A stretch of 64,000 nucleotides of DNA from Thereva unica (lineage: Eukaryota; Arthropoda; Insecta; Diptera; Therevidae): contig OX465281.1 in the NCBI GenBank assembly GCA_949987705.1, positions 258,450,542-258,514,541 of the forward strand. The letters run 5' to 3'. The notes beneath the pieces were generated by a model. That model was not told where the DNA came from. It ran no database searches and saw only the letters and a list, made by a program, of their open reading frames with translations. The position numbers and the translations under genes were made by a program. Below are positions 1 to 11,995 of the stretch, piece by piece. How positions within the stretch are numbered: the first letter of the stretch is position 1; the number at the start of each line of letters is the position of its first letter.

Positions 1-584
1 ATTTCAGTCTGGATAAAGACCGTTTAGACAAGGATCAGAAGGACGAGAATCGCGATGGTAATGAGAAGAACACGTTTTCAGGTGGTTCAGAAAGTCACCT
101 TTCTGCCGCCAAGAAGCACTGCTCGTTTGAGCGATCTGCACTCAACAGTAGATGCGAGGATAATGCCAATGATAGTAGTGTAAGTGGTAAGCTGCTGGCA
201 TCGTCGTCAGTGAAACGTCAATCTGTGTGTGTTTGTGAAAATTGTGAAAAGGTTGGAAATACGAGTAACTGCGTACGATCGCCAACTGCTGCTGGCAGTA
301 GAAGTGGGTCATGTACTAAACGGTGCAAAGATGGCATCAAATGCCAAATAAAATCGAGTGAGTCAAGCCTGAAGGATAATGTGAAAAGTGGAAAGAGTAG
401 CAGCCACGATATATCGGATAAGGATTCAGTGCACGAAAGTTTAAGATCGAAATTTTCACCTCAGGCGTTAGCTAGAAAGATCTCTGGTCGTGCCCATCAT
501 GAGCATGATCAGCATGATCCAGCTGATAAGGAGGCGCTGCTGGGGCATAAGCATGAGATGAAACTTCCTGAGCCTGTGGAAACA
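1..584 (+). CDS. sei: ERG-type potassium channel (seizure orthologue), N-terminal linker exon, 3' part
   Basis: The plus frame with codons starting at positions 3, 6, 9 and so on stays open from the window edge to 584. It ends at a consensus donor (GTAAGT, 585-590) exactly after a Thr codon, so the exon ends in phase 0. The encoded segment (about 194 residues) is hydrophilic and Ser/Lys/Asp-rich, with a Cys cluster (near C-V-C-E-N-C) and a His-rich patch near the end. It has no membrane segment. This fits the poorly conserved cytoplasmic linker between the PAS domain and S1 of ERG channels. Assignment rests on continuity of strand and phase with the exons at 56192 and 61858, not on its own similarity. 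The 5' end is uncertain: bases 1-7 read ATTTCAG, which could be the acceptor, or the exon may extend upstream. No start codon is visible. Confidence 0.72.
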
Positions 585-3500
585 GTAAGTAATAAAGTAT
601 ATTTTTCTCCAGTTGGAAGCATTTTTTACTTATCACTATTTGCCAAGTTTTAAGTATCATGTATCACTATTTGTCATAAGCAAAAATGACAACATCAATA
701 TTGTGACGGATGTTGTGACAGATGAGATGTTTCAGATTCTCAGTGAAAAGTCGCAGCATTCATCACAAGAATTCCACCACAATAGTGGAACTGTGAAAAG
801 TCCAATATTGTGAAATTGCGACAACTTACAACTGCAATGTTGAATCATTAAACGCGCGCCAAAGTAGAAACAGGTAAATTATTCTGTGAATAGTGAGAAA
901 TTGAATTGTTTACCAAAACACATCGCTAGAACGGGGCTCGAATATTTCATCGATTGGAATTTCAGCAAAATAAAAAAAACATACAATTTCGTCTTTTTTT
1001 GTTTAAAAATGTGCATAGCTTCAATGAAAATTTCAGAGTGAATAGAAATGTGGCTATTTTCTTGGTTATCTTGGAGTGCAGACCCTATCCAGTCGGTGGC
1101 GAGTCAGTGCATAGTTGTACTTGACGTCAAGGCTAGAAACCTTCAGGCCATGGCCTGTATGTGAACGGGGCTCAGTACAGTACAAGCCTAAAAGGCATTA
1201 TTTCGGCCTCTTAAAAGAGTATCTCAAAGCAGAGTCGGAAGAGTGGGACATAGATACCGTCTTTCCTTGCGCGAAAACAAACTTCGACGAAGCAAGTGTC
1301 ATGTGTGTATATTAAATGCCTGTATTGGCGTCGGAATGTGGATACTCGCTAGAAGTATTTGCCTCTCCCACAAGAAAAAGGAAACATACAATCATGAATG
1401 CTGGAAACCTTCCGAGGAAGCATTCTCGAGTTTGGAAGCATTCCCTTCCGTGCTCTAGTTCATATTCTTTTTATCCACCCATGTCATTGGATGGAAGACA
1501 AAGAATGAAGCTTTTGCGGAAATAAAATTAAAAAAATTCTCTATACCTTCTCTGGGCAACGAACAGGAAGGCTTCCTTATTCCTACCAATAGGAAGCATT
1601 CTCAATTTTCCTTGTGGGCTGTTACAGATATGAATGTATTAGTAATCGATCATTTGAAACGCTGCCAAAGAGTACTCCAACTAAGTATAAACCACATCCA
1701 TTGCTGCTTGACCTATGCAATCGAACGAGAACCTGTCTACTGAGTATGCTAATGGCACCCTTTTTGGTTACCAAGATAATATTCGATTTTCTTCGTCCTA
1801 TATAATTTTTTAATACACCAATTTTGCTCATGCACCTCATAATAGTTAGTGACGTTTTGGTAGACTTAACAGAGATCTCCACAATAGAGGTGGAGCACTG
1901 ATAAGCTGGGGTGGTAGGCCGTAAGTTGTTTAAATGAAGCTCTTCATTCAAAAATTCAAGATTTTTGTATGGAGAGGTCGATTGAAACAGCTTACGTGCT
2001 ACCACCCCTGAATTCCACAGGATGCCAAAGCCCTAGTTAGGCATCCGGTCGCACTGGAGACAGCCCTACACCAAACCTAGCCTAACCTCGTGGTCTGTTG
2101 CGGTAATATTGGATGGCACCCGTTGGAATAGAACTGTTTGTTGGCGTTGTCCATTGACCTATTGCCAGTACATAGCCTCTGTCTTTCTCATAAAAAACTA
2201 CTTCATTAAAAGACTCAAAAGTTTGGCCGTATCCCCTTTAAAAATACGCATTTATTACACTTCCAGTGTTCGTGCACTCCTGGTGCCAATGCAATCTGCC
2301 ATTTACACGGGAACGTAAACTGACAGCGACATTAAATTTAAATCCCCTTCGCCCCCACAACACAACCACTCGGGGTGACTCTCATAAACGATTGCAAAGA
2401 TTCCTAAAGGCATTAATTTTTTTAAAATCGATAGCAATGAAACTGCGATCCAATAAAAATTACACCATTCGCAGCCACCATTAAACAACATAAAACCAGA
2501 TTTACGAGGACTTGCAGCAGTGGCGACCAGCCCCAGCCGAGCCCGTGCCCTTAAGGCATCCGGAAAATCCTTGCGGTTTCCTGCAGTTACGTTGACAGAT
2601 TTTCAGGGAACATTGCGTAATGGAACTACAATGTAACGCCTACGCGGTTTGGGTTGTATTAATTGCCTGTCCGCCTGAAGTAATCATACACGATTAACTA
2701 CCCCCATTTTGGGGTTGGCCCAGGGTTTATTGACACACAGAGCTTGTGCTCCACCACTACAGGTCCGTTCTGCATCTCAGCGGGATTCTTGTCAACTTGG
2801 CCAATTGATTTGGGCTGAGCCCGAAGATACTTATGGTGTCTTCTTTGCATTGGGGCCTGCAAATGGCGGAACGACGAGCTCGTAAAATTAGCGAATCATT
2901 TAATTAATATTTGATGGGATCTAAAATGAAATCGATTTTGCTGGTCAGTTCTGGTGATTAGGCAGCGACCTACAAAACTCAGCATGTTTGGCCTGACTAA
3001 GCATAAAGCTGGTAGGAAGGACGCAGGGATATAGAGTGTGGCCTTGGTGTTGGCATTTCCGAAAGTTTGCTCAACTTAGTGACCTTAGATCCCCGGAGGG
3101 TTTCTCATCGACGGGCTTCACGAGCCCAGGGAGTATAGAGGAGGAACTTCCAAGAGCTATTTCTGGCTTCAGTTTCCAAGGAAGGCTCGGCTTTCAGGAG
3201 GAGTGTCTGCCTCGAGACGTGCTTGACCTGTGACTATTTTTCCAATTACCCACGAATATCGCTCGAAACTTTCCCAACGCCCGCCCACTGGGGACCCAGA
3301 GACTTTGACACGATTTTCGATTGCTCTCAATCCTTTAAAACTTTGTACATCGAACGAACTTTTTATCTTTATATTTTGAGGGTGTCTGGATTCCTTTGAT
3401 GGGCTTCGTAGCAGTTGCTCGAGTTTGAATAGTGGATTAGGTTCGTTTTTGTAGCGGCAAAGACCCACCGCCATGACGCCTCGTCTAAAACGGGAAGTTG

Positions 3501-4494
3501 GTTGACAAGGATTTAATTAAATTCTCTCCCCACCCCGCCTTATCTATTGATGTTTTGTTTATGGTCGAAGACAAACACGACTGGTGTGGAACTCATCACA
3601 GAAGCGAAAGCTAACTGTCAGCCAAGGAAGGCAAGCCTGTTTTCGGTTATATTTATTCCAGAGGATGTCACATATTTTGAATGTCAACATATTTAATGAG
3701 GATGTGAGATCGAAGTTAGAGATTGCTTTAAACTGTGCCAATTAGGTTTATTGTGGTTGCCCCAAGCAGTTTCTCGGGGTAATTAAACTCAGAATCCCTA
3801 AATTATCGCAAAACTGTAAATGGGAGGAGTCCTTTTAGTTCAGTGCTCTATTACCTGCTTTCCTCCTTGTTCTTAGACTAAATTCATCTTATTCCTTAGG
3901 GGTGTGGGGATCTTGCGCAAATAAATTCCGAAGTCTACACCACTTATAGAGCTATAACCTCAAAAATGCTCTAAAGCTGGAAACAGATCCATGCGTGCGG
4001 TGTGGGCGTCAATGCGTATGCGGTAACAGGTAATTGCGTACTTGCATTCCGTCTTGTCTTTCACACATATCCAAAAAATTTAGGCGACGAGTGTGTGCTA
4101 GGCGTTGTGTGTGCTGGCTTGTGTCTGGGCATTTGAGACTATGCTGATTGCGGCAATGCGGAAAAAATTGATAGTAGACTGACTTTTGCTTTGCTTATGT
4201 GTTCTGTTCCTGTAACTATATATCAGATCGCATTTGAAGGCATGCACTTCTACAGTATCTATTGTCGCACGCACGCATGCTTGGTTTTTCCAGCTTAAAC
4301 GCACCTGCTGGTCGAAAGATTAATGTTTTGGATCACCTGGATTGCTTATAGCATAGCAGGTGACGCTCCAAGAGCTTGGCCACCAGTTCTGTTGCCGTGC
4401 TGATACCTACTAACCCTTCTTCTTTGATCCGTTAGCTGGCAGTCTGAGCTGGGCGTCCCCGCAACGGATACGCTGCTGTCGGTGCCGGTTTGAA
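585..4494 (+). other. Start of giant intron 1: no gene seen
   Basis: Apart from the foldback at 1908-2008, I see only short, stop-rich frames and AT-rich sequence. CCTAACCT-type words near 2070-2095 recall R1-like 3' regions elsewhere in the window but nothing codes. Confidence 0.6.
1908..2008. mobile_element. Small foldback (MITE-like) element
   Basis: The ends are inverted repeats: GGGGTGGTAGGCCGTAAG on the left and, inward from the right, GGGGTGGTAGCACGTAAG, extending to TGTTTxAAT. Total 101 bases. No clear target duplication. Confidence 0.55.
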
Positions 4495-4600
4495 AAATGC
4501 GGTTTCTTGCCTAGTTTCTTCGGTTTCCCGATTTTGGTCAATTCGGCAGGTCGACCACTCTCCTCGTTTCACACCCTGGGCTTAGGACCAGGTGATGGTA
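4495..4600. repeat. 105-base interspersed repeat, copy 1
   Basis: Starts near AAATGCGGTTTCTTGCCTAG and ends near GGACCAGGTGATGG. About 85-90% alike by eye to the copies at 5451 and 25259. The three lie in unrelated contexts, so this is an independent short element. No obvious terminal inverted repeats or poly(A). Confidence 0.75.
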
Positions 4601-5700
4601 GAGTTACCTACTAACCCTAACCCTTGTTGCGACTGGTGGAAGTCGGAGCGTTTCTTGTCCCCGGTTCCCGGAACCTATCTACAGAGCAATCAAACAATTA
4701 CGCAAACTCTTCATAGTTTGGCATCCCTAAGTTACGGGAGTTCTCGTCTACTCCATCGTTTCAGCGAAGACTGGCTCCTATTGGTCACGGTCATCCTATA
4801 TAATCGTGTCAGCTTACTGTGGAAACCGAATATTCGCATGGCTTTGTAGAGTTATGCTTTGACTTTGCTGTTATAGGAGGCCTTAAAATCTACAAAGAGG
4901 TGTTGGATTCAGTTTTGAGACTGGAAATTATTTTTCCATCGCCTGCCTCGGTAGTAGAGCTAAAAGGGTACGTCCGATGGTCTGTCGAAGTTCCATAAGT
5001 TTCACACAGGTGGCGCTCACACCCCCAAAAAGCTCACCACACAGGTTTTTGTACCGAATAAAACTCACATCCGAGTCAAAACCGATGACGTCAGTGTGTT
5101 CGTACCGTTATAGCTATACTACTTCCCTCAGGGTATTAGGCTTTCTAGTGTGTGGTGCCATCCTGTTTTGTAGGATAACGGAAAATATCTCACACATCTC
5201 TTTTTTATGTTCCGGGAACAAGATTCATTGTATTTAGTTTTCTGGCATTAGTTCCTGGTCTTAAATTTGCACAAACAATATTTAGCCAGCTCCGCAGAGA
5301 TGCTGCCTGAAGTCTTGTTGTTTTTGAGCCGGTTTATGGCGTTGCTAACTTCCTCTAGGCTTGGTGGCGTATGATTATCCTGAGATATCGATCAGTTCTT
5401 TGCTGCCGTCTCCATAACTCGTTGTCCATTGCCATTGGTATTCTCGTGCAAAATGCGGTTTCTTGCCTAGTTTCTTCGGTTTCACGATTCTGGTCAATTC
5501 GGCAGATCGACCACCCTCCTCCTTTCACACCCTGGGCTTGGGATCAGTTGGGATCGCGACCTAATTTGGCATTCAAACCCCCAAGATAATTTTTTCGCAG
5601 GCATTAAGTTCGTGTTCACCTACTTCGAAGAATTCTTCTTTTTCATCTTCCGTGGACTCTTCTGTAGGTTGGTTAACGTTTATGAGGGTTAAGTTGCTAT
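4601..5700 (-). pseudogene. Decayed LINE: endonuclease to reverse transcriptase, internally deleted
   Basis: In minus-strand order: an endonuclease remnant (about 5700-5420; a degraded GDLNA-type box, then LHENTNGNGQRV), RT start (APPSLEEVSNAINRLKNNK-like, about 5400-5300), then QHLFVDFKAS (RT box A) and KAMRIFGF.SKLTRLYRMT (about 4930-4800). The copy of the 105-base repeat at 5449-5550 interrupts the endonuclease part. Many stops and frameshifts; no function is possible. It belongs with the RTE-like fragments at 22050-22680 and 59640-60310. Confidence 0.6.
5451..5550. repeat. 105-base interspersed repeat, copy 2, inside a LINE endonuclease remnant
   Basis: Shares TTTCTTGCCTAGTTTCTTCG, then GGTCAATTCGGCAG, TCGACCACC and CTTTCACACCCTGGGCTTGG with copy 1. 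It lies between two halves of a LINE endonuclease fragment. Confidence 0.75.
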
Positions 5701-7495
5701 ATTTGCCTCTCACATGAAACACACCCCTGCATTTATTGCATTAAGCCGGTAATGGTAGGCTTCATCTTTTTGCTGACCATAAAACCCACCTATTTGATTT
5801 AATACCTGATATTAAAGGCTTAAATTTTCGCAAAATGGCAAAATTTTACACCGCCAAAAAACATATTTTATATCACCTTCACATTAAAAATAATTTATAA
5901 GCTCCCACCCAGGTGGACCTACATAAATGGGTTTTATTAAATTTCGCTGTGACTTTTTCAGTAATGGTTCAGGACTTTAATAATATCCCTTTTATGTGAT
6001 AAAATACTCGTCTTGCGCGCCGTGCAGTTAATTGCCACAAAGGACATGTTTCTCTTTGACCAGCGACGTGGCAACGAAATTTCTACATCAGACTCCCAGA
6101 TCCAAAAAGGGTGCTTATAGGGTTAAAAGGATATAAGGCACGTTCCATATCCCAAAAAAGAAAATTAATAACAAAATGAACGCAAATCAATAAAAACCAC
6201 TCAAATCAGGCGAAAAGTACTCACGGCAGAGGAGGAATAAAGTGAAACTCCACAAAGCCCCGCGAGCATAATAGGATACGAGAGTTCCACGGAAATTCAA
6301 CAAAAACGCCACGATTTCAATGTGTCTTTTCGGGCTTCAGCTGGAGGACGTGGAAAGTGTGATTTTATTTAATTATATTTACCTTCACATAATGCGCCTA
6401 TAACAACACTCTGCGGCGGAGTACAGGCCACCATGGGCGTGGATATGGAAGAATTAAATAATAATGAACCATTCTCGCCCCAAAGTATATTTCCCGGTGA
6501 TATCATATTTATAGCGTCTTTATGGGGCGGAGGCCCCTTTGTGTGGGATCCCTCGAGAGATGCCGAGATAGAATTGCTGCCTTAGCTGCGAGACCATCTG
6601 ATTAATTTTTTCCGAGAAGGGAACAATATGCTCACGCGCGCGCTTATGAATGAATCCTCCGCCGCTTCACAGGACTGAGTCTGTGTTAAGATCAATCTTA
6701 AACAAGGATAAATAGAAATTATATTTCAGTGTGCTCTCCAGTAGCACTTGTGAGTCTTCCAGCTAAGTAACAGCTAGAGGAGCTCTCAAGGGTCCTTTTT
6801 CGAATGATATCCTCGAGTTAATTTGAATGCGGCTTGATGTGTGTCGTTGCTGGGGATACATGCATATTATTCCCCTATTACAATTATTGACCGGCAATTC
6901 CCATGGTGGGGAGCAGCCCGACCCCAGTAATATGTTGAGCATACTGACGCTACAAGTCCTCTAGAGAAATGAGCCTGAAAGCCATTTTGAAAACCATTGA
7001 CCCGAGGTCAATGCAAATACCGTCAAAAGGGATGAAAGAACTTGAATGCTTAATGCCGGACCGTCGAGTAACGTCAAGGGTCTGTTTCACCCTTAAATTG
7101 AAACTTAGCATATGTATATTCTTGTTTACAAATTCCACTCCCTTTTAACACATTCCATTTTTTGTTAAAGTTGTATTTTAGCAATAATCCTAGTCCTGGT
7201 CGAAAGGACGTCGGCAATTAGTCTTTCATCTTTTTTGTGCAAATTGCGAGAATGATTACTTGACCCGTTGGACTTCGCCTGAGTAAAAACAGAGAAATAC
7301 AACTATGATTAATGGAAATTGGATACCTATTGAATACTAACCCGTGGAGTCGATGATGAGTGAATATTTCAATCAATATGGTCGAGTTGACTTTGAATAG
7401 AAATGGTACCTCGATATTTGATGCGCCCTGTATTTTTTTGACCACCTTGTTAACGTTGACCTAATACATGTTCTGTTGTGAATTTCAGAATATAA
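5701..7495. other. Intron 1: nothing recognised
   Basis: No reading frame with protein-like composition, no repeats with recognisable ends. Confidence 0.55.
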
Positions 7496-7499
7496 CTGA

Positions 7500-7721
7500 G
7501 GCTCCTGTGCCGAAAGTCGAGTCATGTGGCGTGACACGTCGTTTGAGTTGAAGAAAGTGACGTTTCAGTAGATTTTCGACTTGCAACACAGGGGCCAGAG
7601 ACTGGAAGTGCTAAGTTGAGCTTATGGCCCCTATGCTAAAAGGCGCAATTCAACGGTAAAGTCACTTTTTCCAACTGAAACGACTTGTCACGCCATACGA
7701 GTTGACTCTGAACACAAGGCC
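7500..7721. mobile_element. Foldback (MITE-like) element with long inverted arms
   Basis: About 65 bases at each end are inverted repeats. Shared blocks are GGC-CTGTG, GAGTCA, ATGGCGTGACA/TGTGGCGTGACA, GTCGTTT and AGAAAGTGAC/AAAAAGTGAC. CTGA occurs directly outside both ends (7496-7499, 7722-7725), a possible 4-base target duplication. No coding capacity. Confidence 0.6.
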
Positions 7722-8275
7722 CTGACTTTCATTACCGTTTATGGTTTATATGAGCTGGAAATATTCCCTAGCCTACTTAAAGAAAGTAAGTGAATATTCC
7801 CAGCCTAATTTGGATATCATATGTTTTGAGGTCCCCTCACTGCCTACCTGGGGCGCCGCATTTCCACCTGCCCAGCTGGGGTGCTCCGCTACAATTTTAT
7901 GTGGCGCCTTCTGGACGATAACCAGCCGAGAAGTTCATGAGCTCCTGAAGGTGCATGTGCCTGGACATTTGGTGGTGTTGGCCCATGTGAAGTTGATGGA
8001 ACATGCGCTCCATGATATCCTTCGGAGCGACATGCGGAGTGGCCGTCACGTCTGGTGTTACTATTCATCTGGCTGCAGCTATTCCGGTTGGGTTTTGTTG
8101 GCATAGCTATAGTCTTCTAGGCACGTCGCCCAGATGTTCTAATTGATTATATTCTAAGTCATTAAAAGTATCTCCGGAGGTTGGTATTAAAAAACCACGT
8201 ACATATTCCGTGTGCAATCAGTGGCGTATTGGAACAATTCAAGGGCTACAGGTAGCAACCTCTAACTCGTCACCA

Positions 8276-8505
8276 GCGAAGCAGAAGTATTCTCCATTGA
8301 GACCTTGTCATATATGCAGAGATCAAACACTTCCGCTATATCGTTGAAGGGCGCAATTTCGTGGTCTACATTGATTACAAACCACTGGTTTCCACCCTTC
8401 ACATACACATGACCGAAGAGTCCTCTCATCAGATCGCGCATTTCACAGTTTCAGACATTGCACATGCGCCAGGTAAACAAAAGTTGCCACCTACACTAGT
8501 TCAGG
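8276..8505 (+). pseudogene. Ty3/gypsy retrotransposon fragment, RNase H region
   Basis: The frame from about 8310 reads YAEIKHFRYIVEGRNFVVYI, then DYKPLV, a histidine region and APGKQ, the order seen in gypsy RNase H (AIKHFR, TDHKPL, IAGKEN). A few bases upstream QKYS is recognisable in a shifted frame. No LTRs or integrase were found. Confidence 0.7.
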
Positions 8506-9100
8506 TTATATACCCGCTTCTTTACGCCCCTATAAGGCTAGCCCTACTGCCTCATGTGGTCCCCGTGTGGATTGCTCTATAAGGTCCACAAAGCATCGAA
8601 CGCCTCGCCCCATCAGTAGACGCAAAATTTTTGAGAATTTCGGCGTGGATATGCAAGTTATGTCAATGAGCAATGTCTAGCAGTAAGCTTAGTTCGAAGG
8701 AAAAATAGACGATAAGAAGGCTGGAGTATGGTGAACGAGGAGGCAACCTTAGGCTTTTTCAGAAATACTCACTGCGAGAGAAGGCTCCACATTATCGATG
8801 TTCTTATTTATGAATAAATTACTAGCTTTCACGGTGTGCGAAAAGGCTGCCTGAACGCTGAGAACGGTTTTTTGCACGATTTTATGAAAAAGTGCCTAAC
8901 ACCAAGCTCTAGTTGGAAGTCTAGTAGAGAGAAGATTGTATTTATTTGGCCTACCACGCCGAACGCTAACCACGATGTTTGAACAGGCTTTCTCGCTTAT
9001 TTTCATTAAAGGCGATGGTAGGAGAATTTTTTGTAAAGAGGAAAGGCAAGAAAGCAGAAAAGTTATCTGGGTGGGGTGGGGTCCTCAAGGACCATGCATG

Positions 9101-9177
9101 CCACAGAGGGGATTCGAACCACAGATCTCACCGATGGTAGTTGGGTGCCTTAACCCTCAGGTTACCAAGCCATGACA
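9101..9177 (-). repeat. tRNA-like SINE head (or tRNA pseudogene), copy 1
   Basis: On the minus strand: box A-like TGGCTTGGTAACCTGAGG (around 9155-9172), then an exact box B GGTTCGAATC (9120-9111) at tRNA spacing. The acceptor ends do not pair, so it is not a functional tRNA. Downstream sequence has no recognisable LINE tail. Confidence 0.5.
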
Positions 9178-11103
9178 ACCCAGTAATAAAAACGCACCTT
9201 TCGTCGTAAAAAGGCAACAAAACCCAATTTATTTTATACCAATCACATGATGTGGAATAATGTTTACAGAATGTTCTCTGCATAAATTTTGACCTTCCTA
9301 GTATCTTATTTTTTCTCGAACAAAATAAAGATGCTGAAATACAATCACTTTGCCGGAATCTTCTAAAATTGCGAAACTTTTTATTATTTGCGATCAAATT
9401 AAACTTGAATCGAACCCCCCTGACCGCATTTCGTGTATTTCCAATACTTCTTCGAGCAACGATTCGAACAGGGAGGAAAGTGCAGGAAATCGTTTTGCCA
9501 TTAAAAAATGCTCTTAAGAATTCGCCTCCGGCCTTGAGCGCTGTTAGAAAAATATACGGAGACCACCCTCTTAATTTTCTTATCCCCCATTAGAAGATTC
9601 GTGCTCCTCATAAAAGATTCCTCCCCCTGAAAGTCTTCAACAGAAATAATTCAGGAGGACTTGAGTGGAGCAGCCTTACATTATTAAAAGCTTTCACATT
9701 GATGGCGCTTTAGTGTAAACATTTGCTCCAAACTTGCCCTACAAATTGAGACACAAGCTCACACCTGAACCGGCGAACACAGGGCTCGACGGGCTCCCCT
9801 CGTCACCTCCATCATAGGTTTACGGTCGCCCTGAAAGGAGGTAGCACGCTGCACTAGAGCTATGGAGCATACAATTATCTTACATAAATCATGCGATTTA
9901 ATCTCTTGGCATGTTCACGTCTTCTAGTCCTAGTCCTAGTCACGGAGGAGGCTGTAAGTTGTTCGTGATCATCGCCATCCTTTTGTCCTTGCTGCCGAGC
10001 ACCATTGTGAAGGTTAGTCTGTGTGGTAGCTGCTTGCATTCCGTTGCATAAATCCTAATTGCATAACGCTGTGAATGTATGGGGATTTTTTATGTATATT
10101 AAAGATGTGCATGGATCTATACCGAACGGCGCCAGCTTTTTTGTGCAGACCTAATAGAAAGGACGAAATGTAGTTTGCAACTAGACAAGCGGTTCAAGCG
10201 TTTGTTTGGATTCTCAGAATGTGTGCATAAAAATTTTCTAGTGGCCTAACTGTAGGTGCATGAATAGAAGCGCCTGCATCCTGTGCAAAAAACTTTCAAC
10301 TCCTCTAACTCGACAGAACCTTCGCAAACAATTCATTTCCGGAGGCCATCCGCAGTTGATGCCCGGTAAATGATTTCTACATTTTTCCCATATTTTAGAC
10401 TTTAAAAGAAACTACAAAGGAGCACAACGACAGTATTTGTAAAATATTAAAATCAATTGTTGAGTGGTATAGTAGTGTGCGTACTGGGTCACTCTTTTCA
10501 TACAAAATGTGACGTCACGAATTAAAAACAAATATCTGTGTCATTCCGTCAAAGTCTACTATTTACTGCCTTAATTTATGCAAGGAGTCTGGATAGAGCG
10601 TCGATGGCATGAACGAATAGGGAAGCGACAAAGGCAAATCAGAGAACGTGGAATTTTTTTTTGTGACTTAGGTAAATTTGAACGCGGGGTGTATTTTCAG
10701 TCATGAAAACTATGAAACTATCCACCAACTAGACTAAATCGATATTTACAGCGAACATCTCTGATTATGTATTATAAGAAGTTTCCTGGTCAGAAGTAAA
10801 GCTATGAGGTTCAAGCGCCACCACTTTGCCCTGCAGCACACACCTTGCCAGCAAGCTGGGGGCTTTATGTCCTTGGTGCAGGGTTTGTGTCCATGGTTTG
10901 GGGAGAGCTTTTGGTGCCTGGAGGTTTGCAATGGGGTTTGTGTCTGTGACGAGCCCTTGTATCCAAGCTCTTTGCGTAGCTTCGGCACCCATTGCATATC
11001 ACTAGACATTACCCATTAGATACCTTCAGACGCCAACAATTGCATACCTTCAGTTCTTTGGTGACGGGCGGGGGTATGCAATGGGGTTTAAGGGCGATAG
11101 CGT

Positions 11104-11255
11104 GGCTGTGTTCCCAAATAGAACCCAGCATATCGGTCAGTGCTTATGATGTCTTAAATCGTAGCTGATTCTATATATTTTCATAACCAATTGCGTACGA
11201 TTTAAGACGCCATAAGCACTGGCCGGTAGCTGGGTTCTATTTCAGAACACAGGCC
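11104..11255. mobile_element. Foldback (MITE-like) element
   Basis: The left arm 11104-11163 and right arm 11196-11255 are near-perfect inverted repeats: TGTGTTC, AAATAGAACCCAGC, GGxCAGTGCTTATG and GTCTTAAATCGTA in both. The loop is about 32 bases. No convincing target duplication. Confidence 0.7.
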
Positions 11256-11617
11256 ATGTTCGAACTTGTTCAGCAGGATCAGTCATCGCTCATGTTGTGT
11301 TAGATTAGCGGAATCAGACAAAAAGCAAAAGCCACTAGCTTGTGCTAATGAGGTATCTTTTCAATCGTTGCTCTTATCAGCAGCTCAAATTTATTTTTCG
11401 GGGCTATGAAGTGGTAATCTGTCGTACTAGTAAGCGGTAACCTTGAAAAAGTAGTTAAAATTAACTAACCGAACCTGACCCTGCACCCTTTTTTTAAAAA
11501 TAAAACTAGGGTAAATACATTGCTGCTGATCCAGGCGAGTTTTTTGCTGAAGACGCTGGGGATGATATGATATGGTGTATCACTTCTGCTGGTTTAAAGA
11601 TTCTATTGCGGCTTATA

Positions 11618-11840
11618 CAGAATTAAGCAGATAGACCAGGCAGACGAGGTAGACAGATAGAACAGATAGACAAGGTAACCAGGTAGGCCGATCTGGCTGG
11701 TCTATCTGGAACATGAAGATCCTCGCCTCGGTTAACGATAGAATACATTCGTGACCAGCCTGACGCTACAGTAGTGTACAGTAGTTATACTAGTAGATTG
11801 ATCTGTCTGGCCTGCCTGTTTGATCTGCCTGTCTGCCAAC
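11618..11840. repeat. CAGAY-rich simple-sequence region with inverted counterpart
   Basis: 11628-11685 is a degenerate run of CAGATAGA, CAGGCAGA and GGTAGACAGATAG. 11798-11838 is rich in the complement (CTGTCTGGCCTGCCTG, GATCTGCCTGTCTGCC). The two could pair as an imperfect hairpin. Confidence 0.4.
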
Positions 11841-11884
11841 CAATAAAGCTCACACTTAATCCAGCAATCTGGTATATAATACCC

Positions 11885-11995
11885 GTTCGAAAAGCTTTCC
11901 CATGGGTTCGAACCGTTCGACCCAGAGGCCTCTTCCAACGGCAATACTTTTCACGGTTTCCACAATTCTTCCTCCCTTAGCTTTGGGATGTCTGC
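11885..11995. repeat. Unclassified dispersed repeat, copy 1 (second copy at 14750-14850)
   Basis: Aligns with 14758-14853: shared CCGTTCG, CCCAG, CAACGGCAAT and TTCCTCCCTT blocks in the same order. Roughly two thirds of bases match. The minus strand of the second copy reads IAVATAPGRT, possibly part of a LINE protein, but I cannot name it. Confidence 0.35.

Noticed and set aside
7741..8106. Coding region on either strand
   Set aside because: Both strands are open with Pro/His/Gly-rich text. I considered a gypsy gag because of the RNase H fragment nearby, but found no zinc knuckle or other Gag motif.
9101..9177. Functional tRNA gene
   Set aside because: Box B is perfect but acceptor strands do not pair and the anticodon arm is imperfect.
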